In this document: piece by piece, positions 1 through 11,451 of the stretch
How the letters are laid out: every line of letters begins with the position of its first letter
Numbering within the stretch: position 1 is the stretch's first letter
Assembly (NCBI GenBank): GCA_019054805.1
Contig: JAHQIY010000028.1
Location: forward strand, 558,001-622,000
DNA from: Brachionus manjavacas
Lineage: Eukaryota > Rotifera > Eurotatoria > Ploima > Brachionidae
Reading direction: 5' to 3'
DNA: 64,000 bases
Position numbers and translations under genes: made by a program
Notes under the pieces: generated by a model
Seen by the model: only the letters and a program-made list of their open reading frames with translations
Databases searched by the model: none
Told to the model about the DNA's origin: nothing

Positions 1-864
1 CGTCCAAGAAACAGCAAGCTCGAACATTCAATTATTTCACTCTTGGTTATTTTTTCTGTACCGTACAAATCTTTGTAAATGTTATACAAATCATTATAAG
101 GCACATACCACTCTCCCAAGTCGCTTATATACTTTGTATTCAGCTCAAATTGGTTGACTACATCGCCTCCAAAGTCACCGACACTGTGCGCTTGACTAAA
201 TGAGCCGTGAAAATTCACATAGCCCATTGAAGACAAAAACCCCTGCACTACACCGAGACTATGCCAGGTAACATCAGCCATTTGATGTGACTTTGAAAAA
301 AAAAATGAATACAAAATGATTTATTGAATAAACAAATTACTATGTAGCCCAGAGTGAACACTATTAAACGCTGGGCATCCTGACAAAAAAATAGCTAATT
401 AGATTTAATTGAATTTAAAAAATATTTAGATTACTTCATTAAATGGTCTTTGGTATGTTTTTTGAATGTACCGAATGGTGGCATTTAAAAATGGAACCCA
501 ATGAGTGTCTTCACTTACATCAGCCAAAACTCCTTTTTTGCATATGCTCGGATAGTACGAGTCCGGATAAGGATTACCAGCTAAAATTAAGAGGAAAATA
601 AAAAAGTTGTTGGCACAAATCTAAAATTTTGTACCTTGAAATGCTGACTGATATTTTTCGATAAGCTTCAGGTATTAAAGTAAATGAGATGTTTTTTTAA
701 AAATTTGATAAAAAATTGCCTACTTTTTTTGCACTTAAATTCTGGTCGAAAATATGATCATAATGGGTAGCGGCTCGGTGTGCTATTTCAATGTGGGTAC
801 TGATACCACACGATTGACTCGAGTCAATTAGAAATAAATAAAATACTGAGAGAAAAATTGACAT
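1..864 (-). CDS. GPLD1: GPI-specific phospholipase D, N-terminal part (partial)
   Basis: Secreted enzyme that cleaves the inositol-phosphate linkage of GPI anchors. Four exons fit in phase: 864-735, 580-435, 379-341 and 290 to beyond base 1, with introns of 154, 55 and 50 bp. The protein opens with a hydrophobic signal peptide (MSIFLSVFYLFLID) and then CGISTHIEIAHRA, matching the start of mature vertebrate GPLD1 (CGLSTH). It continues with YYPSICKKG, SEDTHWVPFLNATIRYI, ADVTWHSLG, FLSSMGYVNFHGS, HSVGDFGGDV and EWYVPYNDL, all hallmarks of the zinc-dependent phospholipase-C-like N-terminal domain, including its His/Asp metal ligands. The C-terminal FG-GAP beta-propeller would lie left of the window. 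The start is the ATG at 864, the only one giving the signal peptide. Family assignment is very secure; substrate is inferred from the family. Confidence 0.93.
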
Positions 865-2530
865 TTTATTTTAATAATAAAAAAACGAAAATTTTCAAGA
901 AAATAAAGTGTATAACAAAAATTTGATTTAAATTTGGTATTTTCACATTAATTATAAAAATAAAGTCAAACTAACAAAATTAAGGTCTATTTTATCAACT
1001 AGGCAAATCAATTTATCAAAGATTAAAAGTTTGATTACATTTTTAAAAGCCTAGAAAATGGCAATGATTATTTTTTCAAAAATAATTAAATGATCACCTA
1101 AAATTGAATTAAAATTAAAGTCCTTTTTAAATTTTTTTTTTATTTATTAAAATTCACTTTCAAATAATTTGTATTTTTAGATTTAAAAAATAAATTTTTT
1201 CTAGTCGATTGTAATAAAATTTATGTTGCAACATCTCACTCTATCTCTTCTAATATGGCTTCACCTTGCGCATCCTAGATCCAGTTCTTCGTGTCAGCTT
1301 ATTTCTGCTATTCTTTTTTCAAATTTTTATTTTTTGAAACGCCTAGATAATCTAAAATAATTTCACAAAATCGAAAAAAAAGATTTTTTTTTGACAAAAA
1401 TATAATAAAAAAGCAATTATGGAATTATCTTAATTCATCAAAACTCTAATTTTTTTCATTATAAATATTTCATTTGTCAATTTCATCTATTATTTGTTTT
1501 TTAGTTAAAATATCAAAAAATTGTCTCACCATTTTTATTTTTTTAACAATTAATTAAATCTAACGTGCATAAAATAAAAAAAAAGACAAATCAACCAGTT
1601 TCTCATTTCACAAAATCATAAATACATAAAAAAATTCACAAATTCGAAAAAAAATAACAGATATTTAGATTTATTTCAAAAAATCAAAATTTTACAGAAT
1701 CAAGAGAAACAAAATCGATGTGGGACTGTAATAAGAAATAGACAGAGTTCAAAAATTAAAGCAGATGAAAATATTATCTTTTTAAGATCAGTCATCTAAC
1801 GAAAAAAATAAAAAAATTAGATTCAGATCATTTATATTTTTACTTGGATAGAGTTAATAATTAGATGTTTGATGAATTTTTGTTTTTAAACAAAAACGAC
1901 TATCAGAACCCAATGCTGACAATTGTCGATTAAGAGTTTTAACTAGAAAAGAAGATGAAATATTTATCTAGAAATTTTAGTCTTCTGTACTTTTAATTAT
2001 TTTTTTCGATTTTATGTATGTTTGATTAGTATTTATTAGGGCTTAGTTTTTCGTTAGGGGATAATTATTTTTTTTTGCGTATAATTTTATTAATTAAAAG
2101 GAGATAAAAAAATAAGTGGATAAATTATTTTTTTAAAATGGGTTTACACTTCTCAACCTACTTATAAAGGCATTCTAAAAAAAAAAAAAAAAAAAAAATG
2201 AATAATTGATTAAAAGAATTGATTAATATTTTATACTTTTATGTTTATTATGCAAAAATTAAAACTTTTATGTACAATCTATAAATTATTCTTTTAATTG
2301 AAACTAATTTAACTTTTCATTTTTATTTACAAAATTGTATCATTATTTGCTGTCTTAAATTTTACTTTTTACATTTTTAATTTTTTTTCATCGCCAGAAT
2401 TGGCGCAAAATGAAATAAAAAAAAAAAAAAAAAAAAAAAAAAATTATTTTTGTAGGAGATAAATATAAACTAAAATTGATAATTATTTTCTAAGGTAGAT
2501 AATTAATTTGCGAAGTAGATAGTTGGAGGT
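865..2530. other. AT-rich intergenic DNA
   Basis: Upstream of GPLD1. Long A and T runs (for example about 2180-2200 and 2419-2442) and no reading frame or RNA gene that I can support. The GPLD1 promoter should lie just above 864, but no clear core element stands out. Confidence 0.6.
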
Positions 2531-3176
2531 GTGACAAAATCTCGAAAGAAAAATATTCTCGAAAGGTAAATCTCGAAAAAAATTTTCTCGAAAAGTGTGA
2601 AAATAAATATTCTCGAAGGAAAAAAATCTCGAAAGATAAATCTCGAAAAAAAATAATTTCGAAAAGTGACATTAATTAATCTCGAATGTACTAAAATCTT
2701 CGAGAAAGTTTTTATAGTTAAATAAAATAATAAAATAAAAAAATATTAGTCTTCTAATTGATTAATTAAAATAAATAATTAAAAATTCAATGCTTCACAC
2801 ATGCCATCAATAAACAATTCTATTCTTTCCAAATCATATGATTCAACCAATCTTCTGATGCAGTTATCTTTTTTGATTTGGCGTTGAGTCGACGTCTTTA
2901 AGACTTGTCCACTCAAAACTTGAGCTAAATCCGACTCCATATTACTTTGCTCCTCTCGAAATAACTCAACAACTTTATCAATAGTTAAGCTATTTCTTGC
3001 ATCTGGTTTAATCCTTGAATGCCATGATTCTACATTGTTTCGAGAAATTTTTTTTTAAGTTTTCGTATTCGAGAATTTTATTTTTCGAGATAATTACACA
3101 AATCATCAATTAGAGATTTTTTTTTCGAGAATTATCACTTTCGAGAATTTTTTTTTTTTCGAGATTGTGTCCAGTT
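2531..3176 (-). mobile_element. Foldback Mutator-like element with reiterated CTCGAAA arms
   Basis: The left arm (about 2531-2710) carries about nine copies of CTCGAA(A); the right arm (about 3036-3176) carries the same motif inverted (TTCGAGA). The outer ends pair as GACAAAATCTCG and, reverse-complemented, GACACAATCTCG. Between them the minus strand (3040-2779) encodes the C-terminal end of a MULE-type transposase protein: VESWHSRI at its start, then KVVELFREEQ, ending at a stop at 2779. The arms are decayed, and I found no convincing target duplication. It is probably a deleted derivative of an autonomous element; the arms alone would not name the superfamily. Confidence 0.6.
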
Positions 3177-3189
3177 TCCAGATAATTAT

Positions 3190-3822
3190 CATTTAAGGTT
3201 ACAATTGGGGCAAATTGAGAAAACGAATAGTCAAGTATTCGCACGAAGATACACAGTTCTACATGTTTACAACTTCCCAATCAACGTACGATATTACAAT
3301 GGCTCAGTGCAAAGAGTTTTGGACAAAATAAGACGGTTGGCAAGATTTTTACGATTTGGTGGAATGGGGAAGTAAATTCATTGCAGTTAAAATCGATTCC
3401 GAGAATTGGGAATCTAGCGCTTGTTCAAAAAAATTTCAAATGTAAGCACACAATCGGAATTTCGCACTTTTAAACCTGAACAAATTTCCGGGTTGACATA
3501 GCAATCGAATGTAATGCAAAATGAGGTCGAACTAAATAGGAAAGTTCACCATTAGAAAGAAATTCAATTGTTCCGATTAACAGGCACATAAAAAATCTAA
3601 ATTAACACGAAGTTCTACAAGAGGTTGCAAGTACGATTCAAATTGAAAATTATTCAATCGTTATTGTTTCAAATCAAACTCAACTTGTTTTGGCTTCAAG
3701 TTCAGTAGCAGTTCAAGATAAAGTCGAAAATAAAATTCAAGTTTCTGAGAAACGTAAACGCGGAAGACCAAAAAAATCAAGCAATGAAAACGAGCAATTG
3801 TCAAAAAGAGTAAGAAAATAAG
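3190..3822 (+). pseudogene. Mutator-like transposase C-terminal remnant (SWIM + AT-hook)
   Basis: Plus-strand remnant next to the preceding element. Around 3390-3460 a SWIM-type zinc-finger region can be read only by changing frame (WESSAC, KKFQ, then CKHTIGIS), so it carries at least one frameshift. At 3661-3822 an open frame ends in KRKRGRPKKSS and KRVRK before a stop at 3820-3822, an AT-hook tail like those that close MULE/FLYWCH-type transposase genes. The same tail style recurs near 44.6 kb and 53.5 kb. Broken and not expected to be functional. Confidence 0.55.
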
Positions 3823-4329
3823 TATTACTTTGTTTGTATTTTTTTTGATTGTCTCTTCTAAAAAAATAAATATATTCTGCAGAAAATGTTTATACACTTT
3901 TATTTATCTATTATCTACTTTTTATGAATTAAATTATACGCTAAGAAAAAAATTATCTCCTAACAAAAAATATATTCTATTTGTTAGGTAATTATTTTTT
4001 TAGTATGAATATTTAGTATTTAGTTTAGCGTAAGAATGATCAATTGATTTTTCACAGACCTAGTTATTAAAATTAACTTCTGAATTTATTCTAAATATAT
4101 ATAATGTGTTACACTAAACATTTCTCTTTGTTTAATTGTTATTTTAAAATAAATCACTCAAAAATGTGTTAATTAAATTTATAAATCTTATTATTAGTAA
4201 TTTTTGAACTTCTATTTTATATTAGATCAAATGAAAAAACTATTATCTCGCAAAAATACACGTTTTGTCAGATAGGCTTTAAAGTGAAATTGATTTCGAA
4301 ATAAAGCATATCTCGCTTAGTTCCAAGTA

Positions 4330-5425
4330 GAAAAGAGCAAGAAAATAATGATGTGGACCCTTATCTTTTATTGGTAGACATTGTGTTCAGTGTGGAAAGT
4401 CCACTTCAGAATCTGAACATTAAAGAAGAACAAGCAAAGGATCTCTTTTTATTCTCGATTTTAAATAGTATTTCAAAGGATCCAAACTTCAATTATTCTT
4501 CAAAATTTACCATAAAAGATAAAATATTTTTATTTTAAAATTAAAAATTAAACAAAATCTACTAGTTTTTCTGCAACAACTGATCCGGATTTTACTCGAA
4601 CATTACCATCATGTAGCTCTGCGTTATTAGGATAGGAATAAGAAGTTTGCCCACCTAAGAGGTGAATTTTATTGGCCTGGAATGAATGAAGATGTTAAGA
4701 AATGGGTAAGCGCATGTTCAAGTTGTAACAGCCGATACAGAATGGAATGTTACAAGCTATTCGTGTATCATACTCATTTAAGTTTTTAGGAATGGATAGT
4801 TTGGATCCTATGAAAGGTTTAGAAATGGTATCAGATGCGTTTTAGTTCCATTTTATCTTTTAACAAACTAGAAGCTTGTCCATTTAGAACTTTAGAGGCA
4901 GCCGAAGTGGCAAAGAATTTGTATAGTGCTATTATTACTACCCATGGATGTCCTAGTAAATTACTGACTGATCAAAGTACTCAGTTTACCTCCAACCTTT
5001 TTAAAACACTGTGTCCAATTCATTAGCAATGTTAGTTAATGAAGGACAGAATAATTGGTATGAACTATTAGGTAATATGTTGCTAGCATATAGAGTAACT
5101 ATAAACATGACGATTAAAGAAACACCTTTCTTATTATTAGATGGTGGAGACGCAGCTTTGCCTTCTGATTTACTGTTTGGTGTTTCGCGGAATTTAGAAC
5201 CTGATGATTTTGAAGACAAATCCGATTACAAAATAAAATTAGATTGAAAGCAAGCCATGAGAAAATAGAGACACAATGGGGCAAACAAATGAATTATTAC
5301 AAGGAACTGAATGATAAAATTCATAAGAATGTTAATTTTGAGATAGGCTCTGAAGTTATGATTTATTATACCGGTAACTAAAGCGGTAACGACATCGCTG
5401 ATTAACAAGGGGGAGTGTAAACTTT
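4330..5425 (+). mobile_element. Ty3/Gypsy-type retroelement fossil (pol remnant plus probable LTR start)
   Basis: Old, broken LTR-retrotransposon remnant on the plus strand. Recognisable parts are an integrase zinc-binding region (about 4590-4735), a piece of the integrase catalytic core (about 4790-5025) and a following integrase C-terminal region (about 5025-5250). A purine run just before 5416 followed by TGTAAAC looks like a polypurine tract and LTR start. Gag, protease and reverse transcriptase are not seen. Several breaks interrupt it, so it is a fossil; no paired LTR was found. Confidence 0.7.
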
Positions 5426-8400
5426 ATTCATAAAAAATGGGATCTATAAAAACAAAAAAAATTTTAATAGACAAGAAAAAAAATGGAAAAATTCTTTGAT
5501 TTTGAAAATTTTAGTTTTGTTATAATTCAATGGAATCAATTGTATTGAAAGAATCATGTCTTATAAAAAATTCAAATATAAAATTACCGAAAAAGTAAAA
5601 ATAATGCCAGTTTAGTGAGAGAGCAAGGCCATAAAATTTTTTTTTAATTTCTCAAGAGGATTAATTCTGAATTGGAAGAATTGATTATTCCGAAGATGCT
5701 GCGAATCGATTTTAAGTAATAAGGTTGAAAATAATTTAAAAAAAAAATCAAAAAAGGATGTGTTAAAAAAATTTTAAATTAATTTATTTAATTTTTGTTA
5801 AAAATTTAATTCTTTTCAATAAATATAATCTAGTCCATTAGACCACAATTTGCAAAATGGAAGATTAAAAAGACATGATTATACATGATGGTTGACGTTT
5901 TTGTTTTAAAATCAAATTTGTCAATATGAATTTTATTTTTAAAGTTTTTGATCTTACTTGATGACAAATTAGTCAGAGACATTTGTGAATTTAAATTGTC
6001 AAGTCTCAAGTTTAGTTCGACAATATCAAAATGCACACTTTCATAACTCATTCTTTTTAATTTATGGCTTATTAAGCACGTAGTTATTTGCATCCATGAA
6101 TTAGAAATTTATATTTAGCCCAAAAAAAAATCTCCGCATTATTTGCTATAAAGTAGATCAATTGAATACTTTATTTAAAATTCACTTGATCACTTTAATC
6201 TTTGAATTTAATCTTGATCCAAAGAATTAAATGCAAATATCAAAAAAATTTTTCTTGATTTCTCCTCTTCATTTTTTAGATTTTTTTTTACTCTTTCAAA
6301 TAAATTTATTGTAACTGCATTTAGTAAATGCTATATTTTTCTTATAGACAAAAGATATTTTTTAATTTTTATGTAATTTTAGTCTTATTTTTAAGTTGAA
6401 AATATTTTAAAAAAATAACTTGATGAACTTTGACTTAATTTTTAAAATCTAAAAAATATTATGCTCTAATAAGAGTTTTTGAACTCTCTGAGCCTTCATT
6501 TTGGCTTCAACATTAAAACAATAAATTTGTCACTAAAGGAAAAAAAATATTTTTTTAATGTATTTGAAACAAAATTTTTAAAATTTTACCTATATACAAA
6601 AAGAATTCTTAATTAAATTGAAATTAAAAACGAAAGATACGAAGACTTAAATTCTACTCAATGTTAAGACAACTGAATCCATTTATTTTTACTTTAAATT
6701 TACTTTTCTTGATTTTTATTTTTATCAATTTGAAGGAGCTTTAGCTAAACAAATAAATAAATAATAAAAAAATAAAAAAATTTTTGATAAAATTTTTATT
6801 TAGATTTCATGCATATCATTTTTAAGTCAGAGTTGATTGAACATTTAAAAGATAAGTAATCAAAAGAAAACAAATTTTTAACAATTAAATTAATAATAAA
6901 CGCTTATTATATTTTGAAAAACAAAATTTATTATCAATAAAACACAAAAACTGAATATAGGGTTATTTTTATTTAAATTCAACAAAACTAATAAAAAGCG
7001 TCAGAAATAATTAAAAAATGTTCATTTTTAATGTGATTTCAACAAATTGAATAAAATGAAACAATTATACTTTAAAATAGAAACAAAAAATTATTTTTAA
7101 CTTTATTTTCTCATAGCATTTAGAGAAAAAAAATCTATTATCACTTTCTAAGATTTTTAGAAAAAAACTATAAGCTTCCTTGATTGCAATTCATTATCTC
7201 AAGACTTTTTCTTATTTTTTTCCATTTTCTTTCTAATTAACTGAATTTTTTTTTTAAAAATTGAAAAATATTTTTATTAATTGTTACTTAATAAAAATGT
7301 AACCCTAGATTTAGTCCCTAAATATTTTAAAAAAAATTATCTTTTAACTTATTTGTTTATTTTTAACGAGCTAAAGCTATTTTAGATAACAAAAAAAAAT
7401 TTTTTAGAAATAATTAATTTAAGGTATGGTATATTAAAAAAAATAAGTTAAAAACAAAAGAGACATTTAAATAAATAAATTTAGTTAACATGTGAAAGTC
7501 AAAATTTGAAAAGCTTTCTCTAAATAAAAAAAAATAAATATTAATTAATTTCATTTAGGAAAATAGCATCAATTTTCACAATTTTGCTATTTTTTAATTT
7601 TATTAAATGTCAATGAATGAACTTATATTTAACATCAGTATTTTTGTCTTTTTTATGCATAAAAATAACATAGTTAATAATTATATGCCATTATTAAACT
7701 TAAAAGAAAAAAAATTATTAAATAAAATCTAAGCGATCATTTACATAAATTATTCTTTAAAAAAATGCTTCTATAGTGTAAATCAAGCCTCGGAAATATT
7801 TTAAAAAATAGTAAAAAAAAATATTTATTTTATTTTCTATTGTGTAACAATTAGAGTTGAAGTTTTAGTTTGAATTTTTGAAAAAATTTAAATTACATTT
7901 AATTACAATGGACACTTTTTTTTCCCAAAGAATAAAATTATTAATAAAAATTTTTAAACAAAAGATTAGAATTAAAAAATAATGTCTATATTTTATTAAT
8001 CTCATTTAGGACATTTGATATGACTAGATAGAATCAATATCGCCATTGACAAAAGCCTTTGAAAAGATCATCAACAAATATTTGTGGCTCTACACGCAAG
8101 ACGTCTAAAGCTAAGCCTCTTAAGACGATTCAAGTCACGTAAAACGTCTCAACCAAAATAACTCTAGAGCAACTTTTTTTTTTTTGAGGAGGGATGTTGG
8201 AGAATTAAATTTTAGGAATACTTTCCTGTTTTTTTGCTAATTCACTTTGTCATTCGTGACAAAAAATCTTCATAATTAGAATAAAATCCCTTGAAATTTC
8301 GAGTCAAAAAATGACCGAAAACTAAGACACAAAATTAGTCTAAAAGAAAATATTTTTGTTCAAATGTTAAACTAAAATAATTAGCTACTTATTGAGTTAG

Positions 8401-8930
8401 TTTTAAGTTTAAAGATTGAGCTGGTTAAATGTTGGTTAATCCGCAATGTTTGTTTGTCTCCCAAACCCAAAGGATTAGGCCAGTCGCTTGTGTGGACATA
8501 TCATTTCTAGCAAATCTTCTCATTTCTAATCTTGCGACCTTAGGGCAAACTATTTGAATTTTAAAAAAGTTCAAAATTTTAAAATCCTGTTTTCCGCTAC
8601 TTTGTTCTAAATTTGTTCTGGTTGTTCTAGTTGTCAAGCAGGCTAACAACAAAAAGATAAACAATTCAAAAGAAAGAGAGAGTAAAATTTTATTTTTTTA
8701 TTTCAAAAAGATGACATAATGAAAAAAATTGCGCAATTTCACAATCGCATAAATATTTTTGTTTTGTTTTAAAAAAAATTTTAAATTGCTCAAAACAAGG
8801 CTTCTTTGTGTTCGATCACGTGCAAGTCAAAGATAGAAACTATCACATAAACATCTATGTTTTTTTTGTTGCCACAAAAATAGAAAAAACTAGAAAAAAA
8901 TATTTACCTGGCTGAAAGTAAAGTGCCGGC
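5426..8930. other. AT-rich intergenic DNA
   Basis: No supported gene. One ATG-initiated open frame of 87 codons lies on the minus strand at 6093-5830; it resembles nothing I recognise and could be chance in AT-rich sequence. At 8185-8200 a purine run followed by TGTTGGAG recalls a retroelement LTR start, but no second copy was seen. Confidence 0.5.
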
Positions 8931-8931
8931 A

Positions 8932-9258
8932 TTATAAAAGCTTTGGAGTTTTAGAACGGAATAGCTGCGACACGCCAAAATATTTGTCTTCGGCCAGATT
9001 ATCGAAAATAGTCCATAGGTGCTGTTCTACGGTTGTGTTAACTTGTGTAGATTTTTTGATTGATAACAAGAGCAAATATTCAAGCCAAAGATTTAATTAA
9101 TTAGACTAATTTTCGCTAAATGGGTCAAGAGATTTCATTTGAATTTTTGAGCATAATTTATTAAGTTGCCATAGCCACATTTGCTGTTTTGGGAGCCCTA
9201 AGTCCTAAACCGGGTTTGTGTTTGCCAAAGCTATCTCCTAGTAGATTAGCCAGGTCGA
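8932..9258 (-). CDS. Two possible terminal exons of an unrecognised minus-strand gene
   Basis: Two short minus-strand frames look coding by composition. One (9258-9161) follows a possible acceptor and reads GDSFGKHKPGLGLRAPKT before tandem stops. The other (about 9049-8932) reads EQHLWTIFDNLAEDKYFGV and ends LFRSKTPKLL-stop. They could be alternative last exons of one gene. No upstream exons were found between 9260 and the plus-strand gene at 9785, and I do not recognise the sequence. Low confidence; a transcript would decide it. Confidence 0.25.
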
Positions 9259-9577
9259 CTTAGGGAGCCAAACTAAAAATTTAATTAGTTTATTTGTATG
9301 GATATAAAATAAGCTCGGCTTTAAATTCTTTTCTTCTTAATCTTTAATTTTGGAGCATTAGGATAATTTAAAATTTAAATTGCTCGCTTTTTAATTGATG
9401 CTAAATAAATAGCGAGCTCTTCTTCTTCTTCTTCTTTATTTTCGCTCTTGCTTTTAGTCGTCTACTAATCACCTGAAATCTATCAGTCTTCAAATTTTTT
9501 TGTTCAAAGACACAAGCTATTGCAACAATTTAGTCTGTGACCAAAAAAAATTATAATTTAAAAGTATTTTGAGCCAG

Positions 9578-9733
9578 GAGCAAAGTGATGACGATGACGA
9601 AAATACAAAAGATTTAAATTTAGAAAGCCCCAAGTTAGCTACTTTGGCGCACAAAATAGATAACCAGAAAAAAGTCACTTTACGCAATAAAAACGTCATC
9701 GAAATTTTCTCTATTGACAAACAAAAATTTTAA
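9578..9733 (+). CDS. Possible terminal exon, acidic tail protein (unrecognised)
   Basis: Plus-strand open frame after a possible acceptor (CCAG at 9574-9577): an acidic run (EQSDDDDENTKDL), then KLATLAHKIDNQKKVTL and RNKNVIEIFSIDKQKF-stop. Codon choice looks more coding than the antisense frame. No start codon or upstream exon is visible. It ends 52 bp before the NHERF-like start, so it could belong to that gene's 5' region or to a separate gene. Confidence 0.3.
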   Translation, partial: EQSDDDDENTKDLNLESPKLATLAHKIDNQKKVTLRNKNVIEIFSIDKQKF

Positions 9734-9784
9734 TAAAATATTTGAAACAAAAATAATTTTCTTATCTTTAACCATTTTTGCTAG

Positions 9785-11217
9785 ATGTCAATCGAATCGC
9801 TGAGTTCGCACAGTTTGGAGGCCAGCATGGACGAGGCGGCGCCCAGGCCGAGATTGTGCCACTTGAAAAAATGGCCCGACTTTCAGGGATACGGCTTCAA
9901 TTTGCATGCCGAGCGCACCAAACTCCAGCAGCAAATCGGCAAAGTGGACTCGGACTCCCCGGCCGAGTCAGCCGGCCTCAAGGAAAAGGACCGCATCATA
10001 GAAGTCAACTTTGTCAACATATCCAACGAGAACCATCAGCAAGTTGTCAAGCGGATCAGAAACGGGCTCGAGATCGACCAAGCTCTCTATCCTGACCAGG
10101 TCGTCTTGCTAGTCCTGGACCCCGAGGCCGACGAATACTACAAGAAAATTAATCTTGTCGTCAGACACGACATGCCCAATGTGCTCAAATTGACAACTGC
10201 GGACCCTCCAAAACAGCAAGAGCACCAAGTGGTCGAGGACCCAGTGCAAGAGGAGTCAGTCGAGACGCCAATCGAAGAGGCTGTTGATGAACAAGTGGAA
10301 GAACAAGTGGAAGAACAAGTGGAAGAACAAGTGGAAGTCCAAGTGGATGATCAAGTGGAGGAAAAGAATGATGAAAAGGAAAATGAATCAATTGAGCAGA
10401 GAGATGAATTGGTGAACAATGGCGAGGACGGCGATGTTGCCAAAGTGAGTGATGTAAACAATAATGAACAAGTGAACAAAACAGCCACCAATTCAGCATC
10501 GTCTTTGGTCAATTCTCAAGTGAGTTTTTTAATAAAATTTTTGGAAAAATTTTTTTTTTTATTTTTTTTTTATTTTTTTTTAAAGGAGACAAGTCCTTTG
10601 AATAAGAGTAAAATAAGTAATAACTCCAGTGTGTCGACATCGCCGGTTCAGTCTCAAAATTCTACGCTGAACCGATCTAGCAGTGCTTTTGCCAAAGATG
10701 AAATATTCAGTAAGTTAAAGTTCTTTTTTTATTTAAAAAAAAGAGAGATTTTAATAAAAAAAAAAAGTGTTTTTATTTAAATCTCATGTGGTGCTGGGGA
10801 ACTAGGCTGATTAACACTAACATGCTATTAACCGGTTTTTTAGAAAACAAGGTTACTAATTAGGTTTTGAAGAGATGCACGAAATGATCGAGTCGACGAG
10901 AAGAGAGGCCGAAAGTCAATCTGGAGTTGAGTTTAGACACAGACCGCCTAGGCCCCCTCCACCGGGCGCATATTCCTACCGAGCTAGCACTATTAGTACT
11001 TTTACTCAAGCCGAACAGCTTGACAGATTTTTAGGTCCCTTTAATTTTTATCTTTTTTTTCTTGCTGCTTTTTTTTAATTAATTAATTTTTGATTTTTGC
11101 CGAACAGAAATGAGTGCTGCCGAATTCAAGAGCTATTTGAAGTCGAAGGGCCGCAATGATCCCAGGGTTATGAGCCTTGACATGAAGAGAAAGCATGAGA
11201 TTTTTCAAAATATGTGA
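9785..11217 (+). CDS. NHERF-like scaffold: one PDZ domain and C-terminal ezrin-binding motif
   Basis: Adaptor that in animals links membrane transporters and receptors to ezrin/radixin/moesin under the apical membrane. Four exons in phase: 9785-10519, 10586-10709, 10864-11034, 11108-11217; 379 aa. The PDZ domain spans residues about 23-110 (LCHLKKW, GYGFNLHAERTK, SPAESAGLKEKDRIIEVN, ENHQQVVKRI), closest to NHERF PDZs with the GYGF carboxylate-binding loop. Residues about 160-190 are an acidic EEQV repeat run. The last exon ends DMKRKHEIFQNM, matching the FERM-binding tail of vertebrate NHERF1/2 (KKNELFSNL style). Vertebrate NHERF1/2 have two PDZ domains; here I see one. The donor of exon 3 (GTCCCT) is weak. 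The ATG sits directly after an AG (CTAG), so an upstream non-coding or coding exon is possible. Confidence 0.85.
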
Positions 11218-11451
11218 TGGAATTTTCAGATGTGTAATTTGTAGATGATAATTTATTTTAGTTAAGCTAAATAATTTCAAATTTTGTATCGAGTTTATTT
11301 TTGCTTGAGCAAAATTTTTAGTTTCAAATGACAGATCTCGCTCTAACAAGACACTTTGATAATAATAATAATTTATTAAATTAGGTTGAAAAAATATTTA
11401 ATTTGAGTCAATTAAATTTTAATTTGAAAATAAAATTTTTTTTTGCTAAAG

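Noticed and set aside
5830-6093. 87-codon ATG-initiated minus-strand frame
   Set aside because: AT-rich codon use no different from the surroundings, no motif, no neighbouring exon; kept only as a note in the gap entry.
8164-8660. Purine run followed by TGTTGGAG and a region ending GGCTAACA, like a solo retroelement LTR
   Set aside because: No second copy, no target duplication and no internal retroelement sequence beside it; one motif is not enough.
8425-8664. Minus-strand frame starting with hydrophobic residues like a signal peptide
   Set aside because: It begins with TTG, has no upstream ATG before an in-frame stop, and resembles nothing; probably chance.
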